Positions 9,960 through 18,960 of a DNA stretch of 40,000 bases are shown one piece after another. Every line of letters starts with the position of its first letter. Position 1 is the first letter of the stretch. Origin of the DNA: Endozoicomonas elysicola (lineage in GTDB: Bacteria > Pseudomonadota > Gammaproteobacteria > Pseudomonadales > Endozoicomonadaceae); assembly GCF_000710775.1 (NCBI RefSeq), contig NZ_JOJP01000001.1, positions 4,989,527-5,029,526 on the forward strand, in the 5' to 3' direction. A program made the position numbers and the translations under genes. The notes below the pieces were generated by a model. That model saw only the letters and a program-made list of their open reading frames with translations. It searched no databases and was not told where the DNA came from.

Positions 9960-10934
9960 ATGACCTCTGACCAGAATTTTATTGAAATTGGTCGTCGCAC
10001 CATCCAGATAGAGAAGGATGCCATTGAAGCCTTGCTTCCACGCATCGGTGAAGACTTCAGCCAAGCCTGCCGGTTAATGCTTGAGTGTCGAGGCCGGATT
10101 GTTGTCGTAGGTATGGGTAAATCAGGACATATCGCCCGTAAAATCAGTGCAACACTGGCCAGCACGGGTACTCCGGCATTTTATGTCCACCCGGGTGAAG
10201 CCAGCCATGGTGATATGGGCATGATTACCGCGGATGATGTCGTACTTGCGATTTCAAATTCTGGCGAGACAGCGGAAGTCGTTACTTTGCTGCCTCTGTT
10301 CAAGCGCATGGGCGCTGCTGTCATCAGCATGACAGGCAAGTCATTATCAACTCTGGCACAGGCAGCAGAAGTCAACCTGAACACTGGTGTTGACAAAGAA
10401 GCATGCCCTCTTGACCTGGCACCAACATCCAGCACCACCACTCAGCTGGTGATGGGTGATGCACTGGCTATCGCACTTCTTGAAGCTCGAGGGTTTACGG
10501 CAGAAGACTTCGCATTTTCACACCCTGGCGGTGCACTGGGTCGCAGGCTTCTTTTGAAAGTTCAGGACGTTATGCATGAAGGTAACCGTATCCCCATGGT
10601 CAAAAAAGGCACCCGACTGGGAGAAGCGTTATTGGAAATGACCCGAAAAGGGCTGGGAATGACCTCCATTATTGATGACAATAATGTGGTCATTGGAATT
10701 TTTACGGATGGAGACCTACGTCGCGCACTTGACCATGGTGTCGACCCTCACAACACTACCATTGATGATGTCATGACCATTAAATGCACGACTATCACGC
10801 CAGAAATTCTGGCAGCTGAAGCCCTGAAAATTATGGATGACCGGAAGATCAATGCTCTAATCTGTGTTGATGAAAACCGCCATGCTGTCGGTGCAATCAA
10901 TATGCATGACTTGCTGAAAGCGGGCGTGGTTTAA
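9960..10934 (+). CDS. kdsD: D-arabinose 5-phosphate isomerase
   Basis: KdsD converts ribulose 5-phosphate to arabinose 5-phosphate, the first step toward Kdo for LPS. The 324-residue protein has an N-terminal SIS sugar-isomerase domain (GMGKSGHIARKISATLASTG, HPGEASHGDMGMI, AISNSGETAE, LAPTSSTTTQLVMGDALA) and two C-terminal CBS motifs (about residues 205-324). Its length equals the family norm (E. coli KdsD 328). It is followed after 24 nt by lptC, where kdsC would be expected. AAAGG lies 10 nt before the ATG. Confidence 0.96.
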   Translation: MTSDQNFIEIGRRTIQIEKDAIEALLPRIGEDFSQACRLMLECRGRIVVVGMGKSGHIARKISATLASTGTPAFYVHPGEASHGDMGMITADDVVLAISNSGETAEVVTLLPLFKRMGAAVISMTGKSLSTLAQAAEVNLNTGVDKEACPLDLAPTSSTTTQLVMGDALAIALLEARGFTAEDFAFSHPGGALGRRLLLKVQDVMHEGNRIPMVKKGTRLGEALLEMTRKGLGMTSIIDDNNVVIGIFTDGDLRRALDHGVDPHNTTIDDVMTIKCTTITPEILAAEALKIMDDRKINALICVDENRHAVGAINMHDLLKAGVV

Positions 10935-10958
10935 GCAGCTTACAGTTACGGAACCTGG

Positions 10959-11567
10959 ATGACCTACCGCAATCATCTGATAATCTCAGCAGTACTCATG
11001 CTAATGCTGGTCACAGGCTATTGGGCTTATGATGGCTCAATAGTGCCTGCAAGCAACAGTCAATCACCAATTATCCGACAGGATGCTGATTACTTTCTGG
11101 TCGATGCACTGGTTAAGGAGTACGACCTCACTGGTGCCTTACACTACCAGCTGAAATCAGACAGCATTACCCATTATCCGCACAACGATAATACTTTGCT
11201 TCAACTACCGGTATTGACCAATTTCAGTGACAACGGGCAGGTTACAACTTCCCGCTCAGAAAACGGAAAGTTACTACCCGGTGGTAAAGATATTGAACTG
11301 TGGGACAATGTTGTGATCATCCAGTCCAGCCCTTCAAAAAAACAGCATGCTGATGTGCACTCTTCTGAAAACCCTCTCAAACAAGAGCTGCGCATGGACA
11401 CAGATTTCATCACAATATCTCCAGACCTTGAGGTTGCCAGCACCGATCGCCCGGTGTTGATCACCAATGATACAGGTGAGACTAGAGCCATTGGCATGAC
11501 GGCTTACTACAAACAGGGAAGAGTTCAATTGAAATCCAGAGTACGGGGGGTCTATGAACCTGAATAA
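10959..11567 (+). CDS. lptC: LPS export protein LptC
   Basis: LptC is a bitopic inner-membrane protein that passes LPS from LptBFG to periplasmic LptA. The 202-residue product has one N-terminal membrane helix (about residues 7-24, LIISAVLMLMLVTGYWAY), then a beta-rich periplasmic domain. The domain has the typical YFLVDALVKEYDLTGALHYQLKSD, HYPHNDNTLLQLPVL and DTDFITISPDLEVASTDRPVLI strings, as in the OstA-like fold. It lies directly after kdsD and 57 nt before lptA. Confidence 0.92.
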   Translation: MTYRNHLIISAVLMLMLVTGYWAYDGSIVPASNSQSPIIRQDADYFLVDALVKEYDLTGALHYQLKSDSITHYPHNDNTLLQLPVLTNFSDNGQVTTSRSENGKLLPGGKDIELWDNVVIIQSSPSKKQHADVHSSENPLKQELRMDTDFITISPDLEVASTDRPVLITNDTGETRAIGMTAYYKQGRVQLKSRVRGVYEPE

Positions 11568-11624
11568 GCCACTTATTCTAAGAATCGATGCCTATTATTA
11601 CCCCAGTCAAAGGAACGACAGCGT

Positions 11625-12164
11625 ATGACTATTTACTTACCTCGTATGAAAGCATTAATAGCCGGGCTATTGCTTGTTCCATTTATGGCAATGGCATTAC
11701 CCACAGATCGTCAGCAGCCCATCAAAATTAATTCTGATGCCGCTGACATTGATAATAAGAAAGGCGTTTCGGTGTATCGTGGTGACGTGGTGATGACTCA
11801 AGGCACCACTCGCATCACTGGAGACATCATTACTATTTATACCAAGGGACGTGAAGTTACCAAGGTTATTGCTCAAGGCAATAATAAAGGAAGAGCTTAT
11901 TACGAAGAGCTCCAACCTGGCGAACAGGGAACCGTTCAGGCTTGGGGCTACACCATTCGATACGATGTAAATAGTGACCAGATTGAGCTGATTAAAAATG
12001 CTCAGCTCTCTCAAAAAGGTGACACCTTTAAGGGGGAAAAAATCAACTACAACCTGGCCCAACAAACAGTGAATGCCAAAGGTACACCGAATCAGGGTGA
12101 AAGTGGTCGTGTACAAATGGTTATTCAACCCAAACAGAAGCAGAGTCCTGACGCCAAGCCCTGA
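11625..12164 (+). CDS. lptA: LPS transport periplasmic protein LptA
   Basis: LptA forms the periplasmic bridge that carries LPS to the outer-membrane LptDE. The 179-residue product has a signal peptide (basic start [10 protein letters not shown], hydrophobic core, cleavage expected after FMAMA). The OstA domain shows [31 protein letters not shown] and the later [25 protein letters not shown] precedes the ATG by about 10 nt; a second ATG inside (MKALIAG) is an alternative start. The C-terminus is lysine- and glutamine-rich. Confidence 0.94.
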   Translation: MTIYLPRMKALIAGLLLVPFMAMALPTDRQQPIKINSDAADIDNKKGVSVYRGDVVMTQGTTRITGDIITIYTKGREVTKVIAQGNNKGRAYYEELQPGEQGTVQAWGYTIRYDVNSDQIELIKNAQLSQKGDTFKGEKINYNLAQQTVNAKGTPNQGESGRVQMVIQPKQKQSPDAKP

Positions 12165-12249
12165 TTTTTTCTCAGGCCACTCTCTGTTTCAAGATGCTGT
12201 TTCACGACGGCTTCAAATTTCATTTTTTATCAGGTTAACAGACAACCGG

Positions 12250-12975
12250 ATGGCAATCCTCAAGGCAGAACACCTTAGTAAAAGCTACAAAGGCAGAGAT
12301 GTTGTCAAAGATGTCTCTCTTCAGGTTAATAGTGGTCAGATCGTAGGGCTTCTTGGACCTAATGGTGCCGGTAAAACCACCTGTTTCTATATGATCGTCG
12401 GCCTCGTCAAGGCTGACGGTGGTAAAGTGAGCATTGATCACCAAGGCCTCACCTTCCAGGCAATGCACAATCGTGCCCGGGCTGGTATTGGCTACCTTCC
12501 CCAGGAAGCTTCAATATTTCGCCGCCTCAGTGTACGGGACAATATTCTGGCAATTCTGGAAACTCGAAAAGACCTCAATAAAAAGCAGCGTGTCGAGAAA
12601 ATGGAATCCCTGCTGGATGAGTTCAATATTGGCCACATTCGTGACAGCGCTGGCATGGCGCTATCCGGCGGCGAAAGAAGACGAGCAGAAATTGCCAGGG
12701 CACTGGCCACAGATCCGACCTTTATTCTTCTGGACGAACCCTTTGCCGGTGTTGACCCGATATCCGTTGGTGATATCAAGTCCATCATCCGCCATCTGCA
12801 GAACCGGGGTATCGGGGTCTTGATTACCGACCATAACGTTCGGGAAACGCTGGATATCTGTGAGAAGGCTTATATCGTCAGCGAAGGGCATATCATTGCT
12901 GAGGGCGACAGCCATACTGTACTGTCCAACCAGAAGGTTCGTGACGTTTATCTTGGGCACCAGTTCAGTTTATGA
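12250..12975 (+). CDS. lptB: LPS export ABC transporter ATP-binding protein LptB
   Basis: LptB is the ATPase that drives LPS extraction by LptFG. The 241-residue product has Walker [11 protein letters not shown]-loop [14 protein letters not shown] (the LptB form), signature LSGGERRR, Walker [17 protein letters not shown] and the switch His in [10 protein letters not shown]. It ends YLGHQFSL as in LptB generally. The ATG at 12250 (MAILKAEHL) fits the family start; the frame is open upstream but overlaps lptA. A terminator follows. Confidence 0.97.
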   Translation: MAILKAEHLSKSYKGRDVVKDVSLQVNSGQIVGLLGPNGAGKTTCFYMIVGLVKADGGKVSIDHQGLTFQAMHNRARAGIGYLPQEASIFRRLSVRDNILAILETRKDLNKKQRVEKMESLLDEFNIGHIRDSAGMALSGGERRRAEIARALATDPTFILLDEPFAGVDPISVGDIKSIIRHLQNRGIGVLITDHNVRETLDICEKAYIVSEGHIIAEGDSHTVLSNQKVRDVYLGHQFSL

Positions 12976-12990
12976 TTTTTTCCTAGATGC

Positions 12991-13018
12991 AAAAAGGCTG
13001 GTGAAAACCAGCCTTTTT
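12991..13018. terminator. Bidirectional terminator between lptB and dcuC
   Basis: Perfect 12-bp stem AAAAAGGCTGGT / ACCAGCCTTTTT with a GAAA tetraloop. The A and T runs on the two sides make it usable for both converging genes. Confidence 0.92.
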
Positions 13019-13036
13019 TATTCATGCCTGATGTTT

Positions 13037-14410
13037 TTATACAAACAGAATCAAGTGCAGAGCCATACCGACAATAAACGCCCCAATCATCGGTACCGAT
13101 GTTCTTTTCACCACTTCAAACGGTGAGATTTTGGCAATACCGGCACAGGCAATGACTACCGCTGCGATGGGAGACATGGAACGCCCCATGGAAGCCGCAA
13201 AGTTCATAGGCAGGAGCATGGTAACCGCAGGAACACCAAAGCTCTTGGCCACTTCCGGAGCCAGTGTGGCAAACGACAGGAATGCAGCATTACCAGAACC
13301 CATCATGATGGCCGACACAGCGATCAGACAGGCCATGAAGATCGTCATCGCACCAGCGCCTATACCCAAACCTTGGGCAGAACCCAGCAGAGAGTCGATC
13401 GCACCAATATGCTTTAAGCCCGTAGCAAAAATTTCAGCACCAATAATCAAGCCAACCACTGGGCCAAAGACTGCACCCATTCCGTTAAGGAAGCGATCAA
13501 AGCCTTCAAGCGACGCTTTCATTTTCCGTGAACGGATCACTTCACAGAGCATGCCGGCAAATACGCTGATCAACATGGCCATGACCAGATTCATTTTGAT
13601 GGACGACACCATCATCTTGGAAAAGATCAACAGCAGGAAGAAAGGAATCATGGGCAGCAATGCATAAAATGCAGGGGCTGGCTCTTTCTTTTCATCATCA
13701 GAACGTTCGATGCCCTCACCCACATGCTCTGCAGCAATATAGCCATCTTTCAGGTCACAGCGACGCTGCCAGACAAAGTGAAGAGCCGCAGCCACCAGAG
13801 CCATGGGAACGGTGATCCAAGCCTGATACCCCAGGAAGTACTCTGTAATCTCCAGTCCGGACTGGCTGGCAGCAAAGTTGGCATTCACCTGAGTCACACC
13901 GATTTCAAAAGCTGCTGGAGAAGCAATAACAGCAACCGCTGAAGCAGGGCTCAAACCGATATTTCTCAGCACCGGATACAGTGTCACCATCAGCAGCAGA
14001 CCAAGTCCAGTTGCAGAGGTTACGAACATCTGCAGCACTACACTCAGTAAGTAACACAGCGCCAATACCATATAGGGAGAACGGAAGCGGCTGATCGGCT
14101 TAACCGCGAGTCGAACCAAGGCTTCAGAGGCACCGATATGTGACATGTAGCTGGCAAAACCACCACAGGCCATAATGGTCAGACCCAGGCTGGCCATACG
14201 GTAACTGAACACTGAGTTCATCAGTTCAAAAATATCAAAAGGCATAAAGCCGGTGGCTTTAGCCGCTGGCAGAATATCCTTTACACCCATCAGTGCTGCT
14301 GCACTGAGCAACACAATACCTGCGATGGCTAATGATGCAGATGCACTGTAGTTCTTCACTATGGCGTAAATAACCAGTGCAACCACTGGTATAACGATAA
14401 GAATATCCAC
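13037..14410 (-). CDS. dcuC: C4-dicarboxylate transporter, DcuC family
   Basis: Inner-membrane carrier of the DcuC family; in E. coli DcuC exports succinate during fermentation and exchanges C4-dicarboxylates. The 457-residue product has about 12 hydrophobic segments, including the conserved TSATGLGLLLMVTLYPVLRNIG, SPAAFEIGVTQVNANFAA and MGSGNAAFLSFATLAPEVAKSFGVPAVTMLLPMNFAASMGR regions. The start is GTG at 14410, with AGGG 6 nt upstream. It is inserted, in opposite orientation, between lptB and rpoN, which are adjacent in E. coli. An FNR-like box upstream suggests anaerobic activation. Confidence 0.88.
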   Translation of the reverse strand: MDILIVIPVVALVIYAIVKNYSASASLAIAGIVLLSAAALMGVKDILPAAKATGFMPFDIFELMNSVFSYRMASLGLTIMACGGFASYMSHIGASEALVRLAVKPISRFRSPYMVLALCYLLSVVLQMFVTSATGLGLLLMVTLYPVLRNIGLSPASAVAVIASPAAFEIGVTQVNANFAASQSGLEITEYFLGYQAWITVPMALVAAALHFVWQRRCDLKDGYIAAEHVGEGIERSDDEKKEPAPAFYALLPMIPFFLLLIFSKMMVSSIKMNLVMAMLISVFAGMLCEVIRSRKMKASLEGFDRFLNGMGAVFGPVVGLIIGAEIFATGLKHIGAIDSLLGSAQGLGIGAGAMTIFMACLIAVSAIMMGSGNAAFLSFATLAPEVAKSFGVPAVTMLLPMNFAASMGRSMSPIAAVVIACAGIAKISPFEVVKRTSVPMIGAFIVGMALHLILFV

Positions 14411-14774
14411 AAAAAACCCTGAAAATGCTTAAATTTCATACAGGTTATTTCTTGTACTAAGGTTTGTAATTGATCAGAGTCAAATAATGATTCAGTACTT
14501 TTATTAAACAATTCTCATAGTCGTTTTGACCGAACACCTAAGACGGAAACCACTGATACAGAACAAAGAAACACAGTCGAACTCATCATCTTTAACCGTG
14601 ATACTTTTTTCGGATACGACTATGGGTTTATAATCAGCCACACATGGAGAGTGGTCGCAAAAGCATCCGTGCTAATACTGACCAGACAACGGTCACCCCA
14701 TTCCATCAGTTTTTTGGGGAAGATCGGCAGCCTGCAGTCTCCACGGACAACGAAGTAAAGGTATACTGTTGCCT
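14411..14774. other. dcuC/rpoN divergent intergenic region
   Basis: 364 bp with no gene. It contains the FNR-like box (14470-14483), a TATAAT hexamer at 14629-14634 that could serve rpoN (its -35 is poor), and AAAGG at 14757-14761. Nothing else is evident. Confidence 0.55.
14470..14483 (-). promoter_or_regulatory. FNR/ANR-like binding site upstream of dcuC
   Basis: TTGATCAGAGTCAA matches the FNR consensus TTGATNNNNATCAA with one mismatch. Its centre is about 66 nt before the dcuC start codon, where an activator would stand if transcription began near 14428-14435. It is in the dcuC/rpoN divergent spacer. DcuC is FNR-activated in E. coli, which agrees with this reading. Confidence 0.65.
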
Positions 14775-16238
14775 ATGAAGCCTTCCTTACAGCTCAAGAT
14801 GGGCCAGCAGCTGACCATGACGCCTCAGCTGCAACAGGCCATCCGGCTGCTACAGCTATCAACTCTGGACCTTCAACAGGAGATCCAGGAGGCTCTGGAG
14901 TCCAATCCCATGCTGGAACCCGAGGATAGCCAGAGCGATGACATGCCCACCAGCAGTGATGGCAAGGAAGAACTGCTTGATCTGAGTGAAACCACGTCAG
15001 AACCTGAACCTCAAGAGATGGCGGAGTGGTCAGAAAGCATTCCTAATGAGCTTCCGGTAGATTCTGCCTGGGATGATGTGTATTCCAGCCTGCCTGCCAG
15101 TAGTGGCGACGATGATTATGACCCACTGGCAAAATCTTCAGCCGAAGAGTCACTTCAGGATCATCTGGAATGGCAGCTCGATATGGCTCCCATGAGCGAT
15201 CGGGACCGCCTGATCGGCCTTGCTATCATTGAAGCGGTTAACCCAGACGGTTATTTGACCTGCACACTGGATGACCTGTTTGTCTCACTTCAATCCCAGC
15301 TAGAAGAACTGGAGATTGAAGAGATAAAAGTACTTCAACACAGAATTCAACAATTTGATCCTGTGGGCTGCGCCTGCACAGATTTAAAAGAGTGCCTGCT
15401 GGTTCAACTTCGGCAACTTCCACCATCAACACCGCACTTTAAAAATACCGAAAAACTGATCAGCCTCCATTTGGAGTCACTCGGCACTCGCGATTATGCT
15501 CGAATTATGCGCAGGGCCAAGCTGAAAGAAGATCAGCTACGGGAAGCATTGAGCCTGATTCAGAGCTTTACCCCAAAACCGGGGAATGCCATTGACCAAT
15601 CTGAAGCGGAGTATGTTGTCCCGGATATCTCGGTTAGAAAAATAAAAGAACGCTGGACTGTCGAGCTTAACTCAGATGCCCTGCCAAGATTGCGTATTAA
15701 TAATAACTATGCGTCCATGGTTCAGAGAGCCAACAACAGTCGTGATAATGTATTTATGAAAAACCACCTTCAGGAAGCCCGGTGGTTTCTGAAAAACCTG
15801 CAAAGCCGTAATGAAACACTGATGAAAGTCGCCAGTCAGATCATTGCCTACCAGCAGGAATTTCTTGAAAAAGGGGATGAAGCCATGAAACCTCTGGTAC
15901 TGGCAGATATTGCCGATGCCGTTGGCATGCATGAATCAACCATCTCAAGGGTGACCACCCAGAAATACATGCACACACCACGGGGAGTCTATGAACTGAA
16001 GTATTTTTTTTCCAGTCATGTCAGTACCGATGAGGGGGGAGAGTGCTCATCCACAGCCATCCGGGCCCATATTCGCAAACTGATTGCTGAAGAGCCCCCC
16101 CGAAAACCACTGAGTGATAATAAAATCGCAGCCATACTGGGAGAACAGGGAATCAAGGTCGCCCGGCGCACTATCGCCAAATATCGCGAATCTATGAACT
16201 TACCTCCCTCTAACGAGCGAAAACAACTGGTACTCTGA
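14775..16238 (+). CDS. rpoN: RNA polymerase sigma-54 factor
   Basis: RpoN directs core polymerase to -24/-12 promoters, with activator ATPases. The 487-residue product has region I ([33 protein letters not shown]), an acidic region II (about residues 45-125, many Asp/Glu/Ser), a core-binding region, and the C-terminal RpoN box [10 protein letters not shown]. The ATG at 14775 (MKPSLQLK) matches the family start. A TTG two codons upstream (14769) is better spaced from AAAGG and could be used. Downstream hpf and ptsN follow as in other Proteobacteria. Confidence 0.97.
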   Translation: MKPSLQLKMGQQLTMTPQLQQAIRLLQLSTLDLQQEIQEALESNPMLEPEDSQSDDMPTSSDGKEELLDLSETTSEPEPQEMAEWSESIPNELPVDSAWDDVYSSLPASSGDDDYDPLAKSSAEESLQDHLEWQLDMAPMSDRDRLIGLAIIEAVNPDGYLTCTLDDLFVSLQSQLEELEIEEIKVLQHRIQQFDPVGCACTDLKECLLVQLRQLPPSTPHFKNTEKLISLHLESLGTRDYARIMRRAKLKEDQLREALSLIQSFTPKPGNAIDQSEAEYVVPDISVRKIKERWTVELNSDALPRLRINNNYASMVQRANNSRDNVFMKNHLQEARWFLKNLQSRNETLMKVASQIIAYQQEFLEKGDEAMKPLVLADIADAVGMHESTISRVTTQKYMHTPRGVYELKYFFSSHVSTDEGGECSSTAIRAHIRKLIAEEPPRKPLSDNKIAAILGEQGIKVARRTIAKYRESMNLPPSNERKQLVL

Positions 16239-16339
16239 TTACCCAGAGGGCCTTGTAAAGAGCGTACAAAGAATAGTTTTTTTGCCCCAGGGCATTCCAA
16301 GCTGCATTGACAGTGTTAGAATCGAAGACAGCCATGAGC

Positions 16340-16396
16340 GAAAATGCCGTTCCTACCTTCACCCGAAGATAAGGAAACAACGAAAACGGCATTTTC
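16340..16396 (+). terminator. Hairpin between rpoN and hpf
   Basis: Perfect 12-bp stem GAAAATGCCGTT (16340-16351) with AACGGCATTTTC (16385-16396) and a 33-nt loop. The lack of a following T-run makes it a weak terminator; it could be an attenuating or mRNA-processing hairpin. Confidence 0.4.
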
Positions 16397-16465
16397 AGTA
16401 AACAGCCAGTACGAAAAATCCCGCGGACTGGTGATTATCTGGAAATGGGATCAGGAGAGCGTTAC

Positions 16466-16780
16466 ATGCAAGTCAACATCAGTGGACATCATGTCGAGGT
16501 AACAGAAGCTCTGCACGACTATGTGATCAAGAAACTGGAACGTCTTGCTTCACATTTTGACCATATCACCAATGTTCAGGTGACCCTGAGTGTAGAAAAG
16601 CTGGTGCAGAAAGCAGAAGCGGTTCTGCATACGCGGGGAGCTGAGATTAATGCGACCGCCGAGCACGAAGACATGTACGCAGCCATTGACCTGCTCTCGG
16701 ACAAGCTGGATCGGCAGCTGGTTAAACAGAAAGAAAAAGCGCTACACAGGCAACAGGGTGCCAGTGGCCATGCCCTTTGA
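16466..16780 (+). CDS. hpf: Ribosome hibernation promoting factor
   Basis: HPF binds the 30S decoding centre and promotes ribosome dimers in stationary phase. The 104-residue product is a short-form HPF/YfiA protein: MQVNISGHHVEVTEALHDYV, the conserved KLERL and the acidic helix AEHEDMYAAIDLLSDKLDRQL followed by a lysine-rich tail. AGGAG lies 8 nt before the ATG at 16466, so this start is preferred over an in-frame ATG 7 codons upstream. Confidence 0.95.
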   Translation: MQVNISGHHVEVTEALHDYVIKKLERLASHFDHITNVQVTLSVEKLVQKAEAVLHTRGAEINATAEHEDMYAAIDLLSDKLDRQLVKQKEKALHRQQGASGHAL

Positions 16781-16807
16781 TTTTTCAGGTTGCCATTCTT
16801 ATATAGC

Positions 16808-17254
16808 ATGATTATTCATCGCATCTTAACCCCCGAGCGCACCCTTGATGGTGTGCACGGGGTCAGCAAAAAGAAAATTCTGGAATTTATCGCTGATCGA
16901 ATCAGCAGTGAAGTCCCCGAAATCAACGCCAAAGAATTGTTTGAAGCCCTGGTTGCCCGGGAACGTCTTGGCACTACTGGACTGGGAGAAGGCGTAGCCA
17001 TTCCCCACTGCCGTTGTAAAGCCTGTCCGGAGCCGGTTGGCCTTTTTATACGACTGGCGGAACCCGTTGACTTTGACTCAGTGGATCGTAAGCCGGTTGA
17101 CCTGGTATTTGCGCTGATTGTCCCGGAGGGTGAAAACCAAGAACATTTGGAGATTCTGAAAGCTCTGGCCGAACGCTTTCACTCTTCGCTAATGCTGCAA
17201 AAAATACGGACAGCTACAGATACAGGCATGCTCTATCATTGTGTCAGTGACTAG
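16808..17254 (+). CDS. ptsN: Nitrogen-PTS protein EIIA-Ntr
   Basis: PtsN is the terminal phosphoacceptor of the nitrogen-related PTS (PtsP to NPr to PtsN) and regulates potassium and other processes. The 148-residue product has the PTS EIIA type-2 domain with the active His in GVAIPHCR (His67) and DLVFALIVPEG. The ATG at 16808 (MIIHRILTPERT) fits pseudomonad-type starts; a TTG at 16790 is in frame. Its usual partners rapZ and npr are displaced downstream by an inserted gene on the other strand. Confidence 0.95.
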   Translation: MIIHRILTPERTLDGVHGVSKKKILEFIADRISSEVPEINAKELFEALVARERLGTTGLGEGVAIPHCRCKACPEPVGLFIRLAEPVDFDSVDRKPVDLVFALIVPEGENQEHLEILKALAERFHSSLMLQKIRTATDTGMLYHCVSD

Positions 17255-17360
17255 AACACCTTCCAACAGTCTCCCTGATTTTTTTAAGGGTCATCATTCA
17301 TACTCGTGCAAGTGATATATTTTTGTATTATCACTTTGCTGCTTTTTGATTAGGTTTAAA

Positions 17361-17388
17361 AAAAGCCGTCTTATAAAAGACGGCTTTT
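17361..17388. terminator. Bidirectional terminator after ptsN
   Basis: AAAAGCCGTCTT / AAGACGGCTTTT, a perfect 12-bp stem with an ATAA loop. It serves ptsN on the plus strand and the converging 510-residue gene on the minus strand. Confidence 0.9.
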
Positions 17389-17427
17389 CTGTCAACACTA
17401 CTTACAAAAGGCGCTTAGTTATCCTCT

Positions 17428-18960
17428 TTAAATATCAACAAGTTTTCCTGTTGGTGCTTTTACATCAACTTTTTTCAGCCCAGCACGCTGTTCCTCATAG
17501 AGCTTTGATTTCGCTCTGGCTTCCGCTTGAGCGTCTTCGAGGAACTTATCAGCAGGTGACATCTCAGGCTGAGTATATTTGGTCCTTTTTACAAGATCCT
17601 TCAGAGCTTGAAACTTACTCGCTTTTTTAGCCTTTTCTTCCAAGTCTTTTCTTGGAGGCACTGGAGGAGCATCTAACTGTTGACCATCAACTCTTACAAG
17701 CGTTGTAGTATCACTCTTTAGTACTTGACTAAATGGCTTCATTCCAAAGGCATCTACACCTGATGCATCTTCTTGGAACTGAACATGCTTCTTACGAGGT
17801 TTACGGAATGGCGCATTAGCAAACACATCATCAGAGACCTGCTGATCTTTTTTCGCCTGCCGTGCAACAATTTCATTAGCTTTGAGAGCCAATTCAGTGC
17901 TAGCCTCTTTCAACTGTGCCAAATCAGCCCTGACCTCATCCAGCTGTGCCTCCTCTTCACTCTCTTGCAACAATGGCTCAAGCTCAGATCTTTTCTGTGC
18001 TTTCAGTTCCTCAATCTGTGCTTTACTAAGAGCATTCCTGGCATCAATTTTAGCCTTACGCTCAGCCATCTTTCTATCCATCCAAGCTTTCGCCTTCAAC
18101 ATTGTTGATGGAGTCTCTTTAACTGCTACATAGTGTGCAGTCCCATCCTTAGCAGCTTTCTGCTTTGTGAAATCAGCCATGAAGACATTCACTTGAGTGT
18201 TCGCATCTTCCTCAGCAGTCCGATTATCAAAGATGTCTTTGAGAAGCTTTGCTTGAGCTTCCTCCCTCTTTTCTTCAATATCTTTAATCGCTAATAGTGC
18301 CTCCTTATCTCTTAAATCTGCTGCCCCTTGCCTATTAGCAATATGTTCCAGAGCACAGTTCTTTTCAGGGCCAAATGCAGAAAGATCATAGTCTTTTTGC
18401 CCAGAACAAGGTGAACTAACTGTAGTACGCGGAGTAATCGGTGCTGCAATACCTCGGATACCTTGTTCTTTTTTAAGTTCCTCAAGCATTCCAGCTCTGC
18501 CTTCCTGCTTAGCGGCTTTCTTAGCGTGATGCATATCAACTTTAGGAGCAACCTTGTTCTTGATAGCATTAACAATAAACTCAAGACCGGTATACCTGTA
18601 AACAAACTTAACAACCTTAATTGCCCAGTCTTTCAAGGTTTTGAAGACTTTGCCAGCACCACTCTTAAATCTTTCCCATTTTGTTTGAGCAATAGGATCC
18701 AAAGCCTTTTTGTAATCCTGCATACCATCAGTCTTGTGCTTAAGATAACCCATATGGCTTTTAGCCAATTTATCTTCATCTGCATTCTGACCAGCAATAA
18801 TAACTCCAGTTGTTTTTGGCTTAGAATCTTCATACTTTCTTTCCAATGGTCTTACCATGCGTCTAAAGCATTTTCCAAAATCATCAGTGACGTTATCTTG
18901 CTGGTGAGCAGCTTGTGGATAGGTGGTTGCGAGATTTTGTGTATTCTGAACGTTAGCCAT
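17428..18960 (-). CDS. Effector-like coiled-coil protein with SH3-ligand-type motif
   Basis: I do not recognise this 510-residue protein. Residues 1-95 are polar. Residues about 110-137 (DWAIKVVKFVYRYTGLEFIV) form an amphipathic or membrane-associating helix. Residues about 215-380 are Lys/Glu/Ala-rich and likely coiled coil (KIDARNALSKAQIEELKAQK, EEEAQLDEVRADLAQLKEA). A basic patch RKPRKKH (386-392) resembles a nuclear localisation signal. APPVPPRK (431-438) fits the class II SH3 ligand PxxPxR. There is no N-terminal signal peptide. The gene is more AT-rich than its neighbours and breaks the conserved ptsN-rapZ order, suggesting acquisition. AGGAG lies 7 nt before the ATG. A translocated host-directed effector is a reasonable but untested inference. 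Confidence 0.85.
   Translation of the reverse strand: MANVQNTQNLATTYPQAAHQQDNVTDDFGKCFRRMVRPLERKYEDSKPKTTGVIIAGQNADEDKLAKSHMGYLKHKTDGMQDYKKALDPIAQTKWERFKSGAGKVFKTLKDWAIKVVKFVYRYTGLEFIVNAIKNKVAPKVDMHHAKKAAKQEGRAGMLEELKKEQGIRGIAAPITPRTTVSSPCSGQKDYDLSAFGPEKNCALEHIANRQGAADLRDKEALLAIKDIEEKREEAQAKLLKDIFDNRTAEEDANTQVNVFMADFTKQKAAKDGTAHYVAVKETPSTMLKAKAWMDRKMAERKAKIDARNALSKAQIEELKAQKRSELEPLLQESEEEAQLDEVRADLAQLKEASTELALKANEIVARQAKKDQQVSDDVFANAPFRKPRKKHVQFQEDASGVDAFGMKPFSQVLKSDTTTLVRVDGQQLDAPPVPPRKDLEEKAKKASKFQALKDLVKRTKYTQPEMSPADKFLEDAQAEARAKSKLYEEQRAGLKKVDVKAPTGKLVDI

Noticed and set aside
14516-14624. Inverted repeat CATAGTCGT / ACGACTATG
   Set aside because: Nine bp separated by about 90 nt; not extended, and could be chance.
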